Source of the DNA: Paraburkholderia ribeironis
GTDB lineage: Bacteria > Pseudomonadota > Gammaproteobacteria > Burkholderiales > Burkholderiaceae
Reading direction: 5' to 3'
Length of the DNA stretch: 64,000 nucleotides
Assembly (NCBI RefSeq): GCF_900019265.1
Contig: NZ_CYGX02000028.1
Location: 17,608-81,607, forward strand
The translations under genes and the position numbers were made by a program. Below are positions 18,143-28,111 of the stretch, piece by piece. How positions within the stretch are numbered: position 1 is the stretch's first letter; each line of letters starts with the position of its first letter. Under the pieces are notes generated by a model that made no database searches, had not been told where the DNA came from, and saw only the letters and a list, made by a program, of their open reading frames with translations.

Positions 18143-18568
18143 TCAACACCACTGGTCGTTCGCAACAGTGCGTTCGCTTGTGGTGCCGTCCCCGGTGTTC
18201 ACTACGCCGCGCGGCTCGATCAGCAGCAGTTTCACTTCGGCACGCGCGTAAGGCTTGTGCTCGACGCCTTTCGGCACGACGGCCATTTGACCGGCATGCA
18301 GCACGATCGAGCCGTCGCCCGATGGTCCACCACGAAAATCGATACGCAATTCGCCGTCCAGCACGATGAAGGTCTCGTCAGTATCACCATGTTTGTGCCA
18401 CACGAATTCGCCTTTGAGCTTGACGACCTTGAACTGGTAATCGTTCATCTCCGCGACCACGCGCGGCTGCCAGTGTCCGTCGATTAGCGCGATCTTGCCA
18501 GCCAGGTCGATAGCCTCGCATTGGCCGCGTGCGGCGGGCGCAGTGTGGGAATGTATTGATGCAGACAT
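18143..18568 (-). CDS. single-domain cupin protein
   Basis: About 141 aa with one cupin barrel. The first metal motif is WHKHGDTDETFIVLDGELRI and the second is VVPKGVEHKPYA, giving a probable 3-His/1-Glu site. The ATG at 18568 follows GGAGAGA. It lies 32 bp downstream of the AraC-type regulator on the same strand, so the two may be co-expressed. It could be a small-molecule dioxygenase, isomerase or binding protein; the substrate is unknown. Confidence 0.8.
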   Translation of the reverse strand: MSASIHSHTAPAARGQCEAIDLAGKIALIDGHWQPRVVAEMNDYQFKVVKLKGEFVWHKHGDTDETFIVLDGELRIDFRGGPSGDGSIVLHAGQMAVVPKGVEHKPYARAEVKLLLIEPRGVVNTGDGTTSERTVANDQWC

Positions 18569-18600
18569 CGCTCTCTCTCCGTTCAGGTGTGGATGCGTCG

Positions 18601-19476
18601 TCAAGAATACGCAGCCGCCAGGGGGCCGTATTGAACGATCGTGGGTGAGCAGTCGCAGGGCGCGCTGCCCACGATCTGGAGCCAGCGTCCCGGCGTGAGG
18701 CCGAAAGTCTTCAGGAAATGCCGCGTCATGTGGCTCTGATCGGCGAAGCCCGCGTCTGCCGCCGCGCTCGCGAGCGAGGTGCCCGAGAGTAGCATGCGAC
18801 GCACGGCATCGAGGCGCCGCATCGTGAGATACCGATGCGGACTCGTGCCGTAGAAAGTGCGGAAATCGTGCGAGAGGCTCCAGCGGTCGCGGCCTGTTGC
18901 GGTTTCCACTTCCTCGAGCGTGACCACGCGCGTGAAGTTCGCGTGCAGATAGTCGCGCGCACGGCGCGCCGCGAAATAATCGCCTTTCCCTCGCGCTTGC
19001 GGCATGCCCGCAACGGCGGCGAGTGCATGGGCGAGCTCGGCCAGCGCGTCGCTCTGTTCGAGCGGCTCGAGCGTGTGGCCGACGCGTTGCAGCAAGGTTT
19101 CCGTTGCCGCCGCAATGCGTGGATCGGTTGTCACGCCGCCTTCGAGGAACGGCAGCGCGCGGCCAGCCAGCACGTCCTGAAAGAACGCAGGCTCCACGTA
19201 AATCATGCGGTAGCGAAAGCCCTCACCCGTACCCGCCTGGCCGTCATGCGCTTCGTCGGGATGCAGCACGATGGTGTTACCCGGCAGGCTGTCGCGACGG
19301 CTGCGCCGATAGTTGAAACTCTGCACGCCCGCGAGCGTGCGGCCGATCGCGTACGTATCGTGGCGATGCATGGCATACGCTTTGCCCTTGAACCAGGCCT
19401 CGATGCGCTCGATGCCTTCTATCGGCTGGGCGCGCATCACCCAGTCCGGGCGCGCGGGTGCTGCTTTTCGGAGCAT
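18601..19476 (-). CDS. AraC-family transcriptional regulator
   Basis: A 291-aa protein with an N-terminal AraC cupin arm (MHRHDTYAIG, PGNTIVLHPDEAHDGQ) and two C-terminal helix-turn-helix motifs. The first is SLSHDFRTFYGTSPHRYLTM and the second is SAAADAGFADQSHMTRHFLK, followed by the conserved FGLTPGRW. The start at 19476 (MLRKAAPARPDW) is chosen because the open frame above it is not protein-like; the ribosome binding site is weak. The downstream cupin gene is a likely co-transcribed target. Confidence 0.87.
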   Translation of the reverse strand: MLRKAAPARPDWVMRAQPIEGIERIEAWFKGKAYAMHRHDTYAIGRTLAGVQSFNYRRSRRDSLPGNTIVLHPDEAHDGQAGTGEGFRYRMIYVEPAFFQDVLAGRALPFLEGGVTTDPRIAAATETLLQRVGHTLEPLEQSDALAELAHALAAVAGMPQARGKGDYFAARRARDYLHANFTRVVTLEEVETATGRDRWSLSHDFRTFYGTSPHRYLTMRRLDAVRRMLLSGTSLASAAADAGFADQSHMTRHFLKTFGLTPGRWLQIVGSAPCDCSPTIVQYGPLAAAYS

Positions 19477-19832
19477 GACGAGTCGCAAGAGAGAGTGAAA
19501 TGGGATTCGCGTCGGCGCCAGGCGCGCGTCGCTTCTATAGATTGCCACATGAGCGCGCCTCGCGCAGCCGCGCTTCAGCATCAAAGTGGTCGCGGCGCCC
19601 TGATGACAGCGCGGAGACCGCTTCCTCGGGCGACAGGCACCGACCACGCCGATGGCAAACCCGGAATCATTCGTTGCATATCCGGAACACCTGCTCGCGA
19701 CTCGTGTTTGCCACCTTGTCACGAACACGATACATATTGCGCATTGCTATGCTTGTTCGAACGCGTCGGATCGAATGGCATCGTCCTTGCATGCCACGAA
19801 TCTTCAGTGTCCAACTACGGAGGAGGTCGACA

Positions 19833-20366
19833 ATGAATCTCGATTTGACGTTCCGCGCAGGTGAAGCCACGGTGTTCGCCGCACCTGGCCAGGTGACTGA
19901 CGCGATGCCCGAAATCCTGATAGGCCGTATCGACGGACCCGCCGGTCACGCCTTCGCCAACATGATGGCGCAGAGCAAGGGGCACACGGCCATGTTCGCG
20001 ATCCGCGCCTGCAATCAGATGGTGCGCCCTGTCACGATGATCGTCCCCAAGGTGACGCTCAGGGACATGACCACCATCGAGCTATTCGGTGGCGTCGTGC
20101 AGTCGGCGACGGCGGATGCAATAGTCGACTGCCTGATCGAGGGCATCTTGCCGAAAGACCAGGCCAACGAACTGTGCATCATCAGTCTGGTGTGGATCGA
20201 TCCGCGCTGCGCCACAGAGACTAACCTCGACAAGAAAGACATGTACCGCACGAACTACGAGGCGACCAAACTCGCCATTCACCGGGCGATGAACAACGAG
20301 CCGAGCGTCGACACGCTTATCGCCAACCGGCACACCATCAAGCACGATATGGACGACTGGAGCTGA
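19833..20366 (+). CDS. formaldehyde-activating enzyme homologue lacking the catalytic His
   Basis: A 177-aa protein that follows the Fae fold: GRIDGPAGHAFANMMAQSKG, RACNQMVRPVTMIVPKVT, and the C-terminal YRTNYEATKLAIHRAMNNEP. Fae condenses formaldehyde with tetrahydromethanopterin. When aligned on the shared IG..GPxGxAFAN block, the position of the catalytic His17 (AHID in Fae) reads AMPE, so Met replaces His. It is therefore probably a Fae-like paralogue with altered function. An AGGAGG site fixes the start. No other C1-pathway genes are nearby. Confidence 0.8.
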   Translation: MNLDLTFRAGEATVFAAPGQVTDAMPEILIGRIDGPAGHAFANMMAQSKGHTAMFAIRACNQMVRPVTMIVPKVTLRDMTTIELFGGVVQSATADAIVDCLIEGILPKDQANELCIISLVWIDPRCATETNLDKKDMYRTNYEATKLAIHRAMNNEPSVDTLIANRHTIKHDMDDWS

Positions 20367-20519
20367 AGCACGTCCTTGCGTTGGGAGCCGAATGCAGTGG
20401 CCTTTCGCAACGGCGTCGACCATGCGCGGTTTAAAGCTCGCGAAAAGTGCCACCCTGAACTGATGGGTGGCGTCGGATTCTGGTTGACGCCAATAACCAA
20501 GGCTCACTCTTATGACGGG

Positions 20520-21786
20520 TCAATCGATTATCGGGAGTGCCAGAGCTGATTTTGCATTGTCTAACGGCGCAGTCCAGTCACCAAGCTTGCGCTGCCGATA
20601 AAGACGCATTGACGCGTACCAAGGCGTAAAACGCTGACCGTCATACCATCTGCCATCACAAGCCTGCGATAGCAACAGCCAGACAGGACAGTCAAGCGTA
20701 CTTGCGAGATGAGCGGGGCCTGTGTCGACGGATATCAGAAGGTCAAGATTTTGTATTACGGCTGCGGTATCAGAAAAGGTATCCAGATATGGGCCGAGAT
20801 CGACAATGCCGTGTTCGGCACACAACGCTTTCTCGACCACGCTCAAACCACCAACCTGCAAAGAGAAGAAACGGCACGACTGATTCTCCAGCAAGGGGGT
20901 CAGTTTGTGCAGTTCAAGTGATCGATATGGCTCGTGACGTGCGCCCGAAGCACTTCGCCAGATCAATCCCACTTTGCGTTTCATTGCGTCCTCATCCATA
21001 AGTTTTGCCAGCGCCTCGGGAAGTGCGTGGTGCGCTGGAAATGTGATCATGGATGATCGGGCATTCGGAAAATATGGGCTGGTTTGATAACGTGCAAACA
21101 GGCTGAACATCGTTGTGATGTAGTCACACTCGATAATTTCAGTACCTATATGATCCACGAGCGTGATGCGGTGGTCTGCCTTGAGGCAGCCGTTGAGCGT
21201 CTGTGGTGCCCTGGAGGCAAACTGAACTGGCGCCCTCCTGTATAAGCATGTCCACACAGCGCGAATACATGATCAGATCCCCGAGGCCGCCTTCCTGCAT
21301 AATCCCTACACGTCTGCCCTCTACCGAGTCGGACAACGCGAGGAACTTTCCCTGAAAATGCTGGAGTGTATTGTCACTGGCTCCTGGGTATAACAACCGT
21401 ATCAGATTCGCACTTTCCCCCTTATCTCTGAGCGACCTGAAAATCTCGTGGGCTTCGTGATACTTGCCAAGCAGGAATTTGGCAATTGCAAGCTCTGACA
21501 TGACCAGATGCCGGTTCGTATCATGCGGGAAGCCCCCGCTGACGGCACTCAATTGTTCCTCGCTATGGGCAAACATGCCCAGATAATTCATGTCGACACC
21601 CAGCTGAGCACATTCAAATACTCCGCTTACCTTACCCACCCATCTGAGGCACAGGTCCTGCGCCTCATCGGCACGACCGGCCAGCCTCAGTGCACGACAC
21701 CACGACATTGCGGATGCAAAATCACCTTTGTTGAGATAGGTTGCGTACGTTCTAACCAACGGCTCTTCATCGATCAACTGTTGCAT
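20520..21786 (-). pseudogene. TPR-glycosyltransferase-9-like gene broken by a frameshift
   Basis: The first frame starts at 21786 (ATG after AGGA) and encodes a TPR-like N-terminal part up to GGLGDLIMYSRCVDMLIQEG. It then runs out of frame. A second frame resumes with APQTLNGCLKADHRITLVDH and continues through VGLIWRSASG and SVDTGPAHLASTLDCPVWLL to the end, the conserved C-terminal block of GT9-like enzymes fused to TPRs. The junction is a single extra base in the CCC run at 21209-21211. Intact homologues would be about 420 aa and act on surface glycans. Confidence 0.72.
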
Positions 21787-22400
21787 CCTGTTTTCCTGAA
21801 TCTCTTCGTTTGAGTTCTCCGCTCCCCAGAGCGTGCCAGGCCCTTTCGGCCAGCCCCGCGCGATTGTCCTCCATGAACGCGCGTTGCAGTCCATGTGCGA
21901 AAACAATCCGAATGCGGGTTACCACGATCATGCGCGCAAGAAAAACAGCAAGGTTCAGATGACTGTCGACGCGCCAGGCTTGCTGCTCGCAGCATATATT
22001 ACACCGGCCCACGAGTCCAGGTAGCGTGAGCTACAGGATAAAATATGGTCTCCTTATCAATTTACCGCGATCACATTTACACCTGCCCCAGTTCTGCCAT
22101 GTGAACAAACGTTGCCGAAGTTCGGCACGATGACATGAAGCGGTCATCCGGTGTCGCGGCAATGCGAAGTGCTGGCAGATCGGACCGAAACTGGAGAGAG
22201 ACTATTGTGTGCGCCGGGGATCGCGAAAGCCTCGCATGCAGCGTTCACGCGCCGGCGTTCGCAAGACTGGAAGAGCGGGATGAAGGGCATTGAGGACGTA
22301 GACTCGACGCGTCGCGTCCATCGGATAAAATAGGTGCCGACCCAGTGAGCGCGACAAACGGCGTTGTCCCGGGGAAGCGGTTCTTGAGGGAGTGTCTGTT
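21787..22400. other. 614-bp interval without a supported gene
   Basis: This lies between the divergent glycosyltransferase pseudogene and the methyltransferase gene. Open frames here are short and featureless. It is moderately AT-rich near 22010-22090, which may hold promoters. Confidence 0.5.
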
Positions 22401-23198
22401 ATGTCCTTGCAGCAAATGTGTGTTTCACCAACCGACTCGCCCTGCAAATGCTGCGGTGAAATCAGCCGTTTATGCGGAGTCGTCGATTTTTCGCGCTGCG
22501 GTGCGGACCATGCTGCCGGCAAGAAAGTTGAGCCGTATTCAGGCGTTCCGATTTATTACTACCGGTGTGACCAGTGCGGCTTTGCATTTACCCGCGCGTT
22601 CGATAACTGGACGCCCAAGGACTTCGCCCAACACATCTACAACGCCGATTACGAGCGCCACGATCCGGATTACAAAGGTGCGCGCCCGACATCCAATGCC
22701 AATCTGATTGCCGGCAGTTTTCCGGAAATGGCGCACGGCAAGATGCTGGATTTTGGTTCCGGCCTAGGCCTGCTTGAGCATGAGCTTCGGGCGCGGGGTT
22801 TCTCTCAGGTCACCTCGTACGATCCTTATACGGCCAACGAAAACGCATCGGCGCTTTCGGAGAAATACCAGACCGTTGTTGCCTTTGAGGTATTCGAGCA
22901 TCATCCGGACCCGCACGCCTTGATGGATATGATGGTGCGGTTCCTCGAGGAGGACGGGGCGATTCTTTTTAGCACACTCACCGTCCCGGAAGACATCGTC
23001 GAAACGGGTATTGACAAGTGGTGGTACTGCGCGCCACGCAATGGACATATTTCCTTCTTTACCTCCCGCTCCATCGCAACGATTGCCGCGCGCCATGGTC
23101 TGAAGGCGGGCTCGTTCAACGAGGGTACTCATTTCTTTTATCGACATGACCTTCCCCCGTGGGCGACGCGCTTTACCCATACGCTCTGCTCGTGCTGA
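22401..23198 (+). CDS. class I SAM-dependent methyltransferase with N-terminal zinc motif
   Basis: A protein of about 265 aa. The N-terminus has paired cysteines (CKCCGEISRLCG and YYRCDQCGFAF) likely to bind zinc. The methyltransferase core follows, with MLDFGSGLGLLEHEL as the SAM-binding glycine loop near residue 117, and VVAFEVFEHHPDPHALM. This Methyltransf_23 type often modifies sugars or surface glycans, which fits its position beside a glycosyltransferase remnant. GAGGGAG 9 nt upstream supports the ATG at 22401 over a GTG at 22392. Confidence 0.82.
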   Translation: MSLQQMCVSPTDSPCKCCGEISRLCGVVDFSRCGADHAAGKKVEPYSGVPIYYYRCDQCGFAFTRAFDNWTPKDFAQHIYNADYERHDPDYKGARPTSNANLIAGSFPEMAHGKMLDFGSGLGLLEHELRARGFSQVTSYDPYTANENASALSEKYQTVVAFEVFEHHPDPHALMDMMVRFLEEDGAILFSTLTVPEDIVETGIDKWWYCAPRNGHISFFTSRSIATIAARHGLKAGSFNEGTHFFYRHDLPPWATRFTHTLCSC

Positions 23199-23271
23199 TC
23201 GAATAAGCCCATCAAGTTCTTCACCCGGAACCACCGCCCGCATGCGCGCATGTCCGGTCTCGTGCACCAAC

Positions 23272-23297
23272 AAAAACGGCGGCCCGAAGGCCGCCGT
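23272..23297 (-). terminator. ahpF intrinsic terminator
   Basis: Read on the minus strand, ACGGCGGCC-TTCG-GGCCGCCGT forms a perfect 9-bp stem with a stable tetraloop and is followed by a T-run, just after the ahpF stop. Confidence 0.88.
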
Positions 23298-23321
23298 CCA
23301 CGACTCACTCGCCCTACCGCA

Positions 23322-24914
23322 TCAGACTGCGGCTTCGGCTTCAGCCTCGCTGGCCGCTTCAACGGCTTCGCTGTTGCGGATCAGATAGTCGAATGCGCTC
23401 AGCGACGCCTTCGCGCCCTCGCCCACAGCGATCACGATCTGCTTGAACGGCACCGTGGTCACGTCGCCGGCGGCGAACACACCCGGCACCGACGTCGCGC
23501 CGCGCGCATCGACGACGATCTCGCCGTGCTTCGACAACTCCACCGTACCCTTCAGCCATTCGGTGTTCGGCACGAGGCCAATCTGCACGAACACACCTTC
23601 GAGTTCGACCGTCTTCACGTCGCCCGAACGCAGATCCTTGTAGACCAGACCGTTGACCTTCTTGCCGTCGCCGGTGATTTCCGTGGTCTGTGCCTGGGTG
23701 ACGACGGTCACGTTCGCGAGGCTGCGCAGCTTGCGTTGCAGCACTTCGTCGGCACGCAAGGTCGCGCCGAATTCGAACAGTGTCACTTCGCGCACGATAC
23801 CGGCGAGGTCGATGGCCGCTTCGACGCCCGAATTGCCGCCGCCGATCACCGCGACGCGTTTGCCCTTGAACAGCGGGCCATCGCAGTGCGGGCAGTACGC
23901 GACACCGTGATTGCGATATTCGCGCTCGCCCGGCACGTTGATCTCGCGCCAGCGCGCGCCGGTAGCCAGCACGATGGTCTTCGCCTTGAGCACCGCGCCG
24001 TTGGCCAGACGCACTTCGTTGATGCGACCGGGAATCAGCGCTTCGGCGCGCTGCACATCCATGATGTCGACTTCATAGGTCTTCACGTGCTGTTCGAGCG
24101 CTGTCGCGAACTTCGGCCCTTCGGTTTCTGTCACCGAGACAAAGTTTTCGATCGCCAGCGTGTCGAGCACCTGACCGCCGAAGCGTTCAGCCACCACGCC
24201 CGTCGCAATGCCCTTGCGCGCCGAGTAGATCGCGGCCGCCGCGCCCGCCGGGCCGCCGCCGACGATCAGCGTATCGAACACCGGCTTGTTTGCCAGTTCT
24301 TTCGCGGCGCGCTCGCCAGCGTTGGTGTCGAGTTTCGCGAGGATTTCCTTCACGCCGCTGCGGCCCTGGCCGAACACTTCGCCGTTCATGAACATGGTCG
24401 GTACCGCCATGATCTGGCGCGCTTCGACTTCGTTCTGGAACAGCGCGCCATCGATCGCCACGTGGCGGATGCGCGGGTTGATCAGCGCCATCACGTTCAG
24501 CGCCTGCACGACTTCCGGGCAGTTCTGGCATGACAGCGAAAAATACGTTTCGAATCGATAGTCGCCGTCGAGATTGCGGATCTGTTCGATCACCGCATCG
24601 TCGAGTTTGACCGGATGGCCGCCGACCTGCAGTAGTGCGAGGACGAGCGACGTGAATTCATGGCCCATCGGAATGCCGGCGAAACGGATGCCCGTATCCT
24701 TGCCCGGCTCGCTGATGGAAAACGACGGCTTGCGTTCGCTGTCGCCGCGACGTTCGACCACGCTGACACGTTCCGACAACGTCGCGATTTCGTTCAGCAA
24801 TGCCAGCAGCTCCTGCGATTTCGCGCTATCGTCGAGCGACGCGACAATCTCGATAGGCCTACTAACCTTTTCTAGGTACGTTTTTAACTGGGTCTTGAGG
24901 TTGGCGTCAAGCAT
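23322..24914 (-). CDS. ahpF: alkyl hydroperoxide reductase subunit F
   Basis: A 530-aa flavoprotein that passes NADH electrons to AhpC. It has the N-terminal thioredoxin-like domain with CQNC (about residue 130). The FAD motif [18 protein letters not shown] follows, then the redox pair CPHC (about residue 345) and the NAD motif [17 protein letters not shown]. The C-terminus ends in an Ala/Glu-rich tail. The start at 24914 ([10 protein letters not shown]) matches the family. It is 150 bp downstream of ahpC on the same strand and ends at a strong terminator. Confidence 0.96.
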   Translation of the reverse strand: MLDANLKTQLKTYLEKVSRPIEIVASLDDSAKSQELLALLNEIATLSERVSVVERRGDSERKPSFSISEPGKDTGIRFAGIPMGHEFTSLVLALLQVGGHPVKLDDAVIEQIRNLDGDYRFETYFSLSCQNCPEVVQALNVMALINPRIRHVAIDGALFQNEVEARQIMAVPTMFMNGEVFGQGRSGVKEILAKLDTNAGERAAKELANKPVFDTLIVGGGPAGAAAAIYSARKGIATGVVAERFGGQVLDTLAIENFVSVTETEGPKFATALEQHVKTYEVDIMDVQRAEALIPGRINEVRLANGAVLKAKTIVLATGARWREINVPGEREYRNHGVAYCPHCDGPLFKGKRVAVIGGGNSGVEAAIDLAGIVREVTLFEFGATLRADEVLQRKLRSLANVTVVTQAQTTEITGDGKKVNGLVYKDLRSGDVKTVELEGVFVQIGLVPNTEWLKGTVELSKHGEIVVDARGATSVPGVFAAGDVTTVPFKQIVIAVGEGAKASLSAFDYLIRNSEAVEAASEAEAEAAV

Positions 24915-25066
24915 GGCTATTCGATTCCGTGACGAGGGGTGTGGGTATCCCGGCGCCGCACGCATCCGGATAGGCACGGTGCAGCCCGGGAACGCACGAA
25001 CCACGGCAAGACGCGGTTCGCACGGTGATGCGCCGCAAGGCGCCGGCAACCAAAGGCCCGAAGACC

Positions 25067-25630
25067 TTAGATCTTGCCGATCAGGTCCAGCGACGGGGTC
25101 AGCGTTTCTGCGCCCGGCGTCCACTTGGCGGGGCACACTTCACCCGGGTGAGCCGCGACGTATTGCGCAGCCTGCACCTTGCGCAGCAGTTCGCCTGCGT
25201 CACGGCCAATACCGTTGTCGTGAATTTCGCACAGCTTGATCTCGCCTTCCGGATTGACCACGAACGTGCCGCGCAGCGCGAGGCCTTCTTCTTCGATCAG
25301 CACGTCGAAGTTGCGCGAGATCGCCAGAGTCGGGTCGGCCAGCATCGGGTACTTGATCTTCTGGATCGTGTCCGACGTGTCGTGCCATGCCTTGTGCGTG
25401 AAGTGCGTATCGGTCGACACGCTGTAGATTTCGACGCCGAGCTTCTGGAATTCGGCGTAGCGATCGGCCAGGTCACCCAGTTCGGTCGGGCAAACAAACG
25501 TGAAGTCGGCCGGATAGAAAACGAAAACCGACCACTTGCCCTTCAGGCTTTCTTCGCTGACGGTCACGAAATCGCCGTTGTGATAAGCCTGTGCCTTGAA
25601 CGGTTTGACTTGACTGTTGATGATCGGCAT
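25067..25630 (-). CDS. ahpC: alkyl hydroperoxide reductase subunit C (peroxiredoxin)
   Basis: A 187-aa typical 2-Cys peroxiredoxin that reduces H2O2, organic hydroperoxides and peroxynitrite with AhpF. Peroxidatic Cys47 lies in [13 protein letters not shown] and the resolving Cys near residue 166 in [10 protein letters not shown]. The sequence is close to the enterobacterial enzyme throughout. AGAGGA precedes the start. An OxyR-type site lies about 90 bp upstream, so peroxide induction is expected. Confidence 0.97.
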   Translation of the reverse strand: MPIINSQVKPFKAQAYHNGDFVTVSEESLKGKWSVFVFYPADFTFVCPTELGDLADRYAEFQKLGVEIYSVSTDTHFTHKAWHDTSDTIQKIKYPMLADPTLAISRNFDVLIEEEGLALRGTFVVNPEGEIKLCEIHDNGIGRDAGELLRKVQAAQYVAAHPGEVCPAKWTPGAETLTPSLDLIGKI

Positions 25631-25719
25631 TTGCTGAGTCCTCTTTCTGGGTGGTTGGAAAGTGGAGTCAGTATCTCAGACGACGCTTAATAGGTAAAGT
25701 GGATTGTTTTAATTCTAGC

Positions 25720-25734
25720 GATAGTTTAACACTA
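25720..25734. promoter_or_regulatory. OxyR-type binding site upstream of ahpC
   Basis: ATAG-N7-CTAT is a perfect match to half of the OxyR consensus. Read towards ahpC, the next two tetranucleotides at 7-bp spacing are degenerate. It also lies just past the end of the PrpR-like gene. Confidence 0.6.
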
Positions 25735-25766
25735 TTTATCTCGCCACCGACGACTATCGCGCCCGC

Positions 25767-27842
25767 TCAGTCCTTCAGAAGCCGCCAGAGCGTGGTGCGG
25801 CCGATCCCCAGCGCCCGGCTTGCCGCGGCGCGGTTTCCGCCGGACTGTTCGAGGGCGCGCATGACGTCCTCGCGGGCGGGAGTGGCACGGGTCAACACGC
25901 CGTTCGCGGCGGCGGAGTCCGCCTCTCGCGCAGTCACTGCGCCATCGGCCGCTCGCTTCATTCTGCCGAATTCGGGAAACACCCCCTGCAGATCCTGCGA
26001 TGCGTCCGCAGCCTCGTCGCCGAGATAGATCGCTGCACGCGCCAGCAGATTTTCCAGTTCCCGCACGTTTCCGGGCCAGGCGTAATGGGCGAAGAGCGGC
26101 GCGAGAAACGTCAGCACGCGCTCCTGCGCCGCTTCCGGCAGACCATACTGCAGCGCGCCGCGGCTCAACAGGTGCCGTGCCAGTGGCGCGACATCGCCGC
26201 GCCGCTCGCGAAGCGGCGGCAATTCTATCTGAAGCAGGTTCAGACGAAAATACAAATCCGCGCGAAACGCACCCTCATCGACCAGCGCGTGCAGGTCGCG
26301 GTGAGTCGCCGCGATCACCCGCACGTCGACCGGCGTCGCCCGGCCCGCGCCGAGCTTCATCACCTCGCGCTCCTGCAGCACGCGCAGCAGCCGGCTTTGC
26401 AGCGCGGCGGGCATCTCGCCGATCTCATCGAGGAAGATCGTGCCGGTGTGCGCGATCTCGAAGAGGCCCGGCTTGCCGCCGCGCCGCGCGCCGGTGAACG
26501 CGCCCTCCTCGTGCCCGAACAGCTCGCTTTCGATCAGTCCTTCGGGCAGCGCCGCGCAATTGAACGCGACGAACGGATTGCCGCGCCGCCGGCTGGCGTT
26601 GTGGATCCCTTGTGCGACCAGTTCCTTGCCGGTGCCGCTTTCGCCGGTGAGCAATACCGTGGCGTCGTGCGCTGCGCCGGCACGCGCCAGCCGGCGCACC
26701 CGCTCGAGCGCCGGCGAAGCGCCGATCAGATCGTCCAGCTGATGCCGCGCGACCAGGTGCCTCGGCCGCTGACTGGTGCGCAGCGAACGGTCGATCCGCT
26801 GCGCGACCAGCGCATCCTGCACCGTCACCACGGTGCCGGAGCGCGCGCCCTGCTCGACGATCGGCACGCAGTTGACGATCAGCGCGCGACCGCCGATCTG
26901 CTCGATGCGCTCGTCGATCGGCAGATCATGGACGAGCGTTTCACGCAGCAGCGGCCCAACCGCACGCGCCACTTGCGCGGGCACATCCTCGTCGCGGTCC
27001 CGCAAGGGGACTTCCTTCGGGGCGTGCCCCAAAGGCACTTCCTTCGGGGCGCCCCCCAAGGGGACTTCCTTCGAGACGTGCCCCAAGGGCACTTCCTTCG
27101 GGGCGTCCAGCCCGAGCAGGTTGAGCATCGCCGGATTGACGGCTTCGAGCTGGCCAGCTTCGTCGAAGGCGGCGACACCTTCGCGCAGATGCGCGACGAT
27201 CGTGTTCAGGCGCACGCGCTTCGACTCCTTCTGACGACTCACGCGCGCCAGCTCGACAGCGCGCTCGAACGCTTCTTCGACCGCGCCGAGCGAGTACAGG
27301 AAAACGCTCTCCATGCCAGCTTGCTGCGCGAAATCGCAGGCCATGCCGGGGCCGATGATGACGCCGCAGCCTTCGGCGGCGAGTGTCTCGACCGCGCGCC
27401 GCACTTCGTCGGGCGAACGGTAAGCGCGCTGCTTCAGGCCGACGTTCAGCCACGGGCTCAGGTCGGCCAGTTCGTGCGAGATCGTTTCATGCAGCACGAG
27501 CCCGATCGGCACGCCGGGCCACGTGATGGTGGCGCGCGTGATCGCGCTCAGCACGTCGAAGCCGTTCACCTTGACCATCACGACCGGCACGCTCAGGTTA
27601 TCGCGCAGATACGCGCCATTCGATCCGGCAGCCAGCACGACATCGACCGAACCCGCATCCACGTAAGCCTGCAACGCGGCGACGGCCGCATCGTAGCCTT
27701 CGCGCACCGAGAGGAATCGCACGCGCTCGGCATAACGCGGCGCGACCGTCTCGCAAAGCGACTGCAGCCGGCTGATACTGACGAGAGCAACGCCAGGACG
27801 GCCAGGGTTGGCATTCGCAACGGACGACGTGAAAGTGGGCAT
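25767..27842 (-). CDS. prpR: PrpR-like sigma-54-dependent transcriptional activator
   Basis: A protein of about 691 aa. Residues 1-190 form the PrpR N-terminal sensor (related to 2-methylcitrate sensing) and about 200-350 a PAS-like region. The AAA+ domain has Walker [15 protein letters not shown] within [11 protein letters not shown], and Walker [10 protein letters not shown]. It ends in a Fis-type HTH ([20 protein letters not shown]). The start at 27842 follows AAGGAG. Four in-frame copies of a 9-residue repeat (PKEVPLG type, about residues 245-281) interrupt the PAS region, which is not a family feature. It is divergent from an isocitrate-lyase-family gene with a sigma-54 promoter. Confidence 0.9.
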   Translation of the reverse strand: MPTFTSSVANANPGRPGVALVSISRLQSLCETVAPRYAERVRFLSVREGYDAAVAALQAYVDAGSVDVVLAAGSNGAYLRDNLSVPVVMVKVNGFDVLSAITRATITWPGVPIGLVLHETISHELADLSPWLNVGLKQRAYRSPDEVRRAVETLAAEGCGVIIGPGMACDFAQQAGMESVFLYSLGAVEEAFERAVELARVSRQKESKRVRLNTIVAHLREGVAAFDEAGQLEAVNPAMLNLLGLDAPKEVPLGHVSKEVPLGGAPKEVPLGHAPKEVPLRDRDEDVPAQVARAVGPLLRETLVHDLPIDERIEQIGGRALIVNCVPIVEQGARSGTVVTVQDALVAQRIDRSLRTSQRPRHLVARHQLDDLIGASPALERVRRLARAGAAHDATVLLTGESGTGKELVAQGIHNASRRRGNPFVAFNCAALPEGLIESELFGHEEGAFTGARRGGKPGLFEIAHTGTIFLDEIGEMPAALQSRLLRVLQEREVMKLGAGRATPVDVRVIAATHRDLHALVDEGAFRADLYFRLNLLQIELPPLRERRGDVAPLARHLLSRGALQYGLPEAAQERVLTFLAPLFAHYAWPGNVRELENLLARAAIYLGDEAADASQDLQGVFPEFGRMKRAADGAVTAREADSAAANGVLTRATPAREDVMRALEQSGGNRAAASRALGIGRTTLWRLLKD
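27004..27105. repeat. 27-bp tandem repeat (3.8 copies) inside the PrpR-like gene
   Basis: Units start at 27004, 27031, 27058 and 27085 and encode nine residues each (PKEVPLG plus two variable residues) on the minus strand. The junctions form small hairpins whose arms vary together: GTCCC/GGGAC, GTGCC/GGCAC, CCCC/GGGG and GTGCCC/GGGCAC. The same unit occurs in modA at 36614-36667. Confidence 0.9.
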
Positions 27843-27926
27843 CGCGGCACTCCTTGTGCGACTGCAGGCGATTAGAGGTTCAAAACCCGGATTCGAGGGC
27901 AGATTCAAGGGTTGGCGCCTCGAAAC

Positions 27927-27950
27927 GTTCCACGAAACGTTTCATGGAAC
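27927..27950. promoter_or_regulatory. 24-bp palindrome, probable activator site
   Basis: GTTCCA, then an inner perfect palindrome GAAACGTTTC, then TGGAAC make a 24-bp inverted repeat with one mismatched pair. It lies about 100 bp upstream of the -24/-12 promoter, the expected distance for an upstream activating sequence of the PrpR-like regulator. Confidence 0.65.
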
Positions 27951-28049
27951 ACGCTCAGTATTCTGCCACGAGTGGCGCGCATCATCGAACGCCACGCAAC
28001 CTGTTGATTACGCGGGACAAGCGGCAATCCCGCGGCAAACCTCGCCCAA

Positions 28050-28065
28050 TGGCATGCTTCCTGCG
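28050..28065 (+). promoter_or_regulatory. sigma-54 (-24/-12) promoter
   Basis: TGGCATGCTTCCTGCG has GG and GC at the obligatory 10-bp spacing and matches TGGCAC-N5-TTGCA except at two positions. It lies 47 bp before the ATG of the isocitrate-lyase-family gene and downstream of the palindrome. Confidence 0.75.
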
Positions 28066-28111
28066 CTATGACGCCACGTCCTGTTCACGACTTCCCTTCT
28101 GGAGACACATC

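Noticed and set aside
23250..24533. Long plus-strand frame of 427 codons
   Set aside because: It lies wholly antisense to ahpF and shows no domain; it is a high-GC shadow frame.
27004..27105. Repeat array considered as a CRISPR
   Set aside because: Units are contiguous with no spacers and stay in frame inside a gene.
26085..27875. Plus-strand frame of 596 codons
   Set aside because: Antisense to the PrpR-like gene, whose AAA+ and HTH motifs are unmistakable; the opposite frame has only Arg/His-rich shadow composition.
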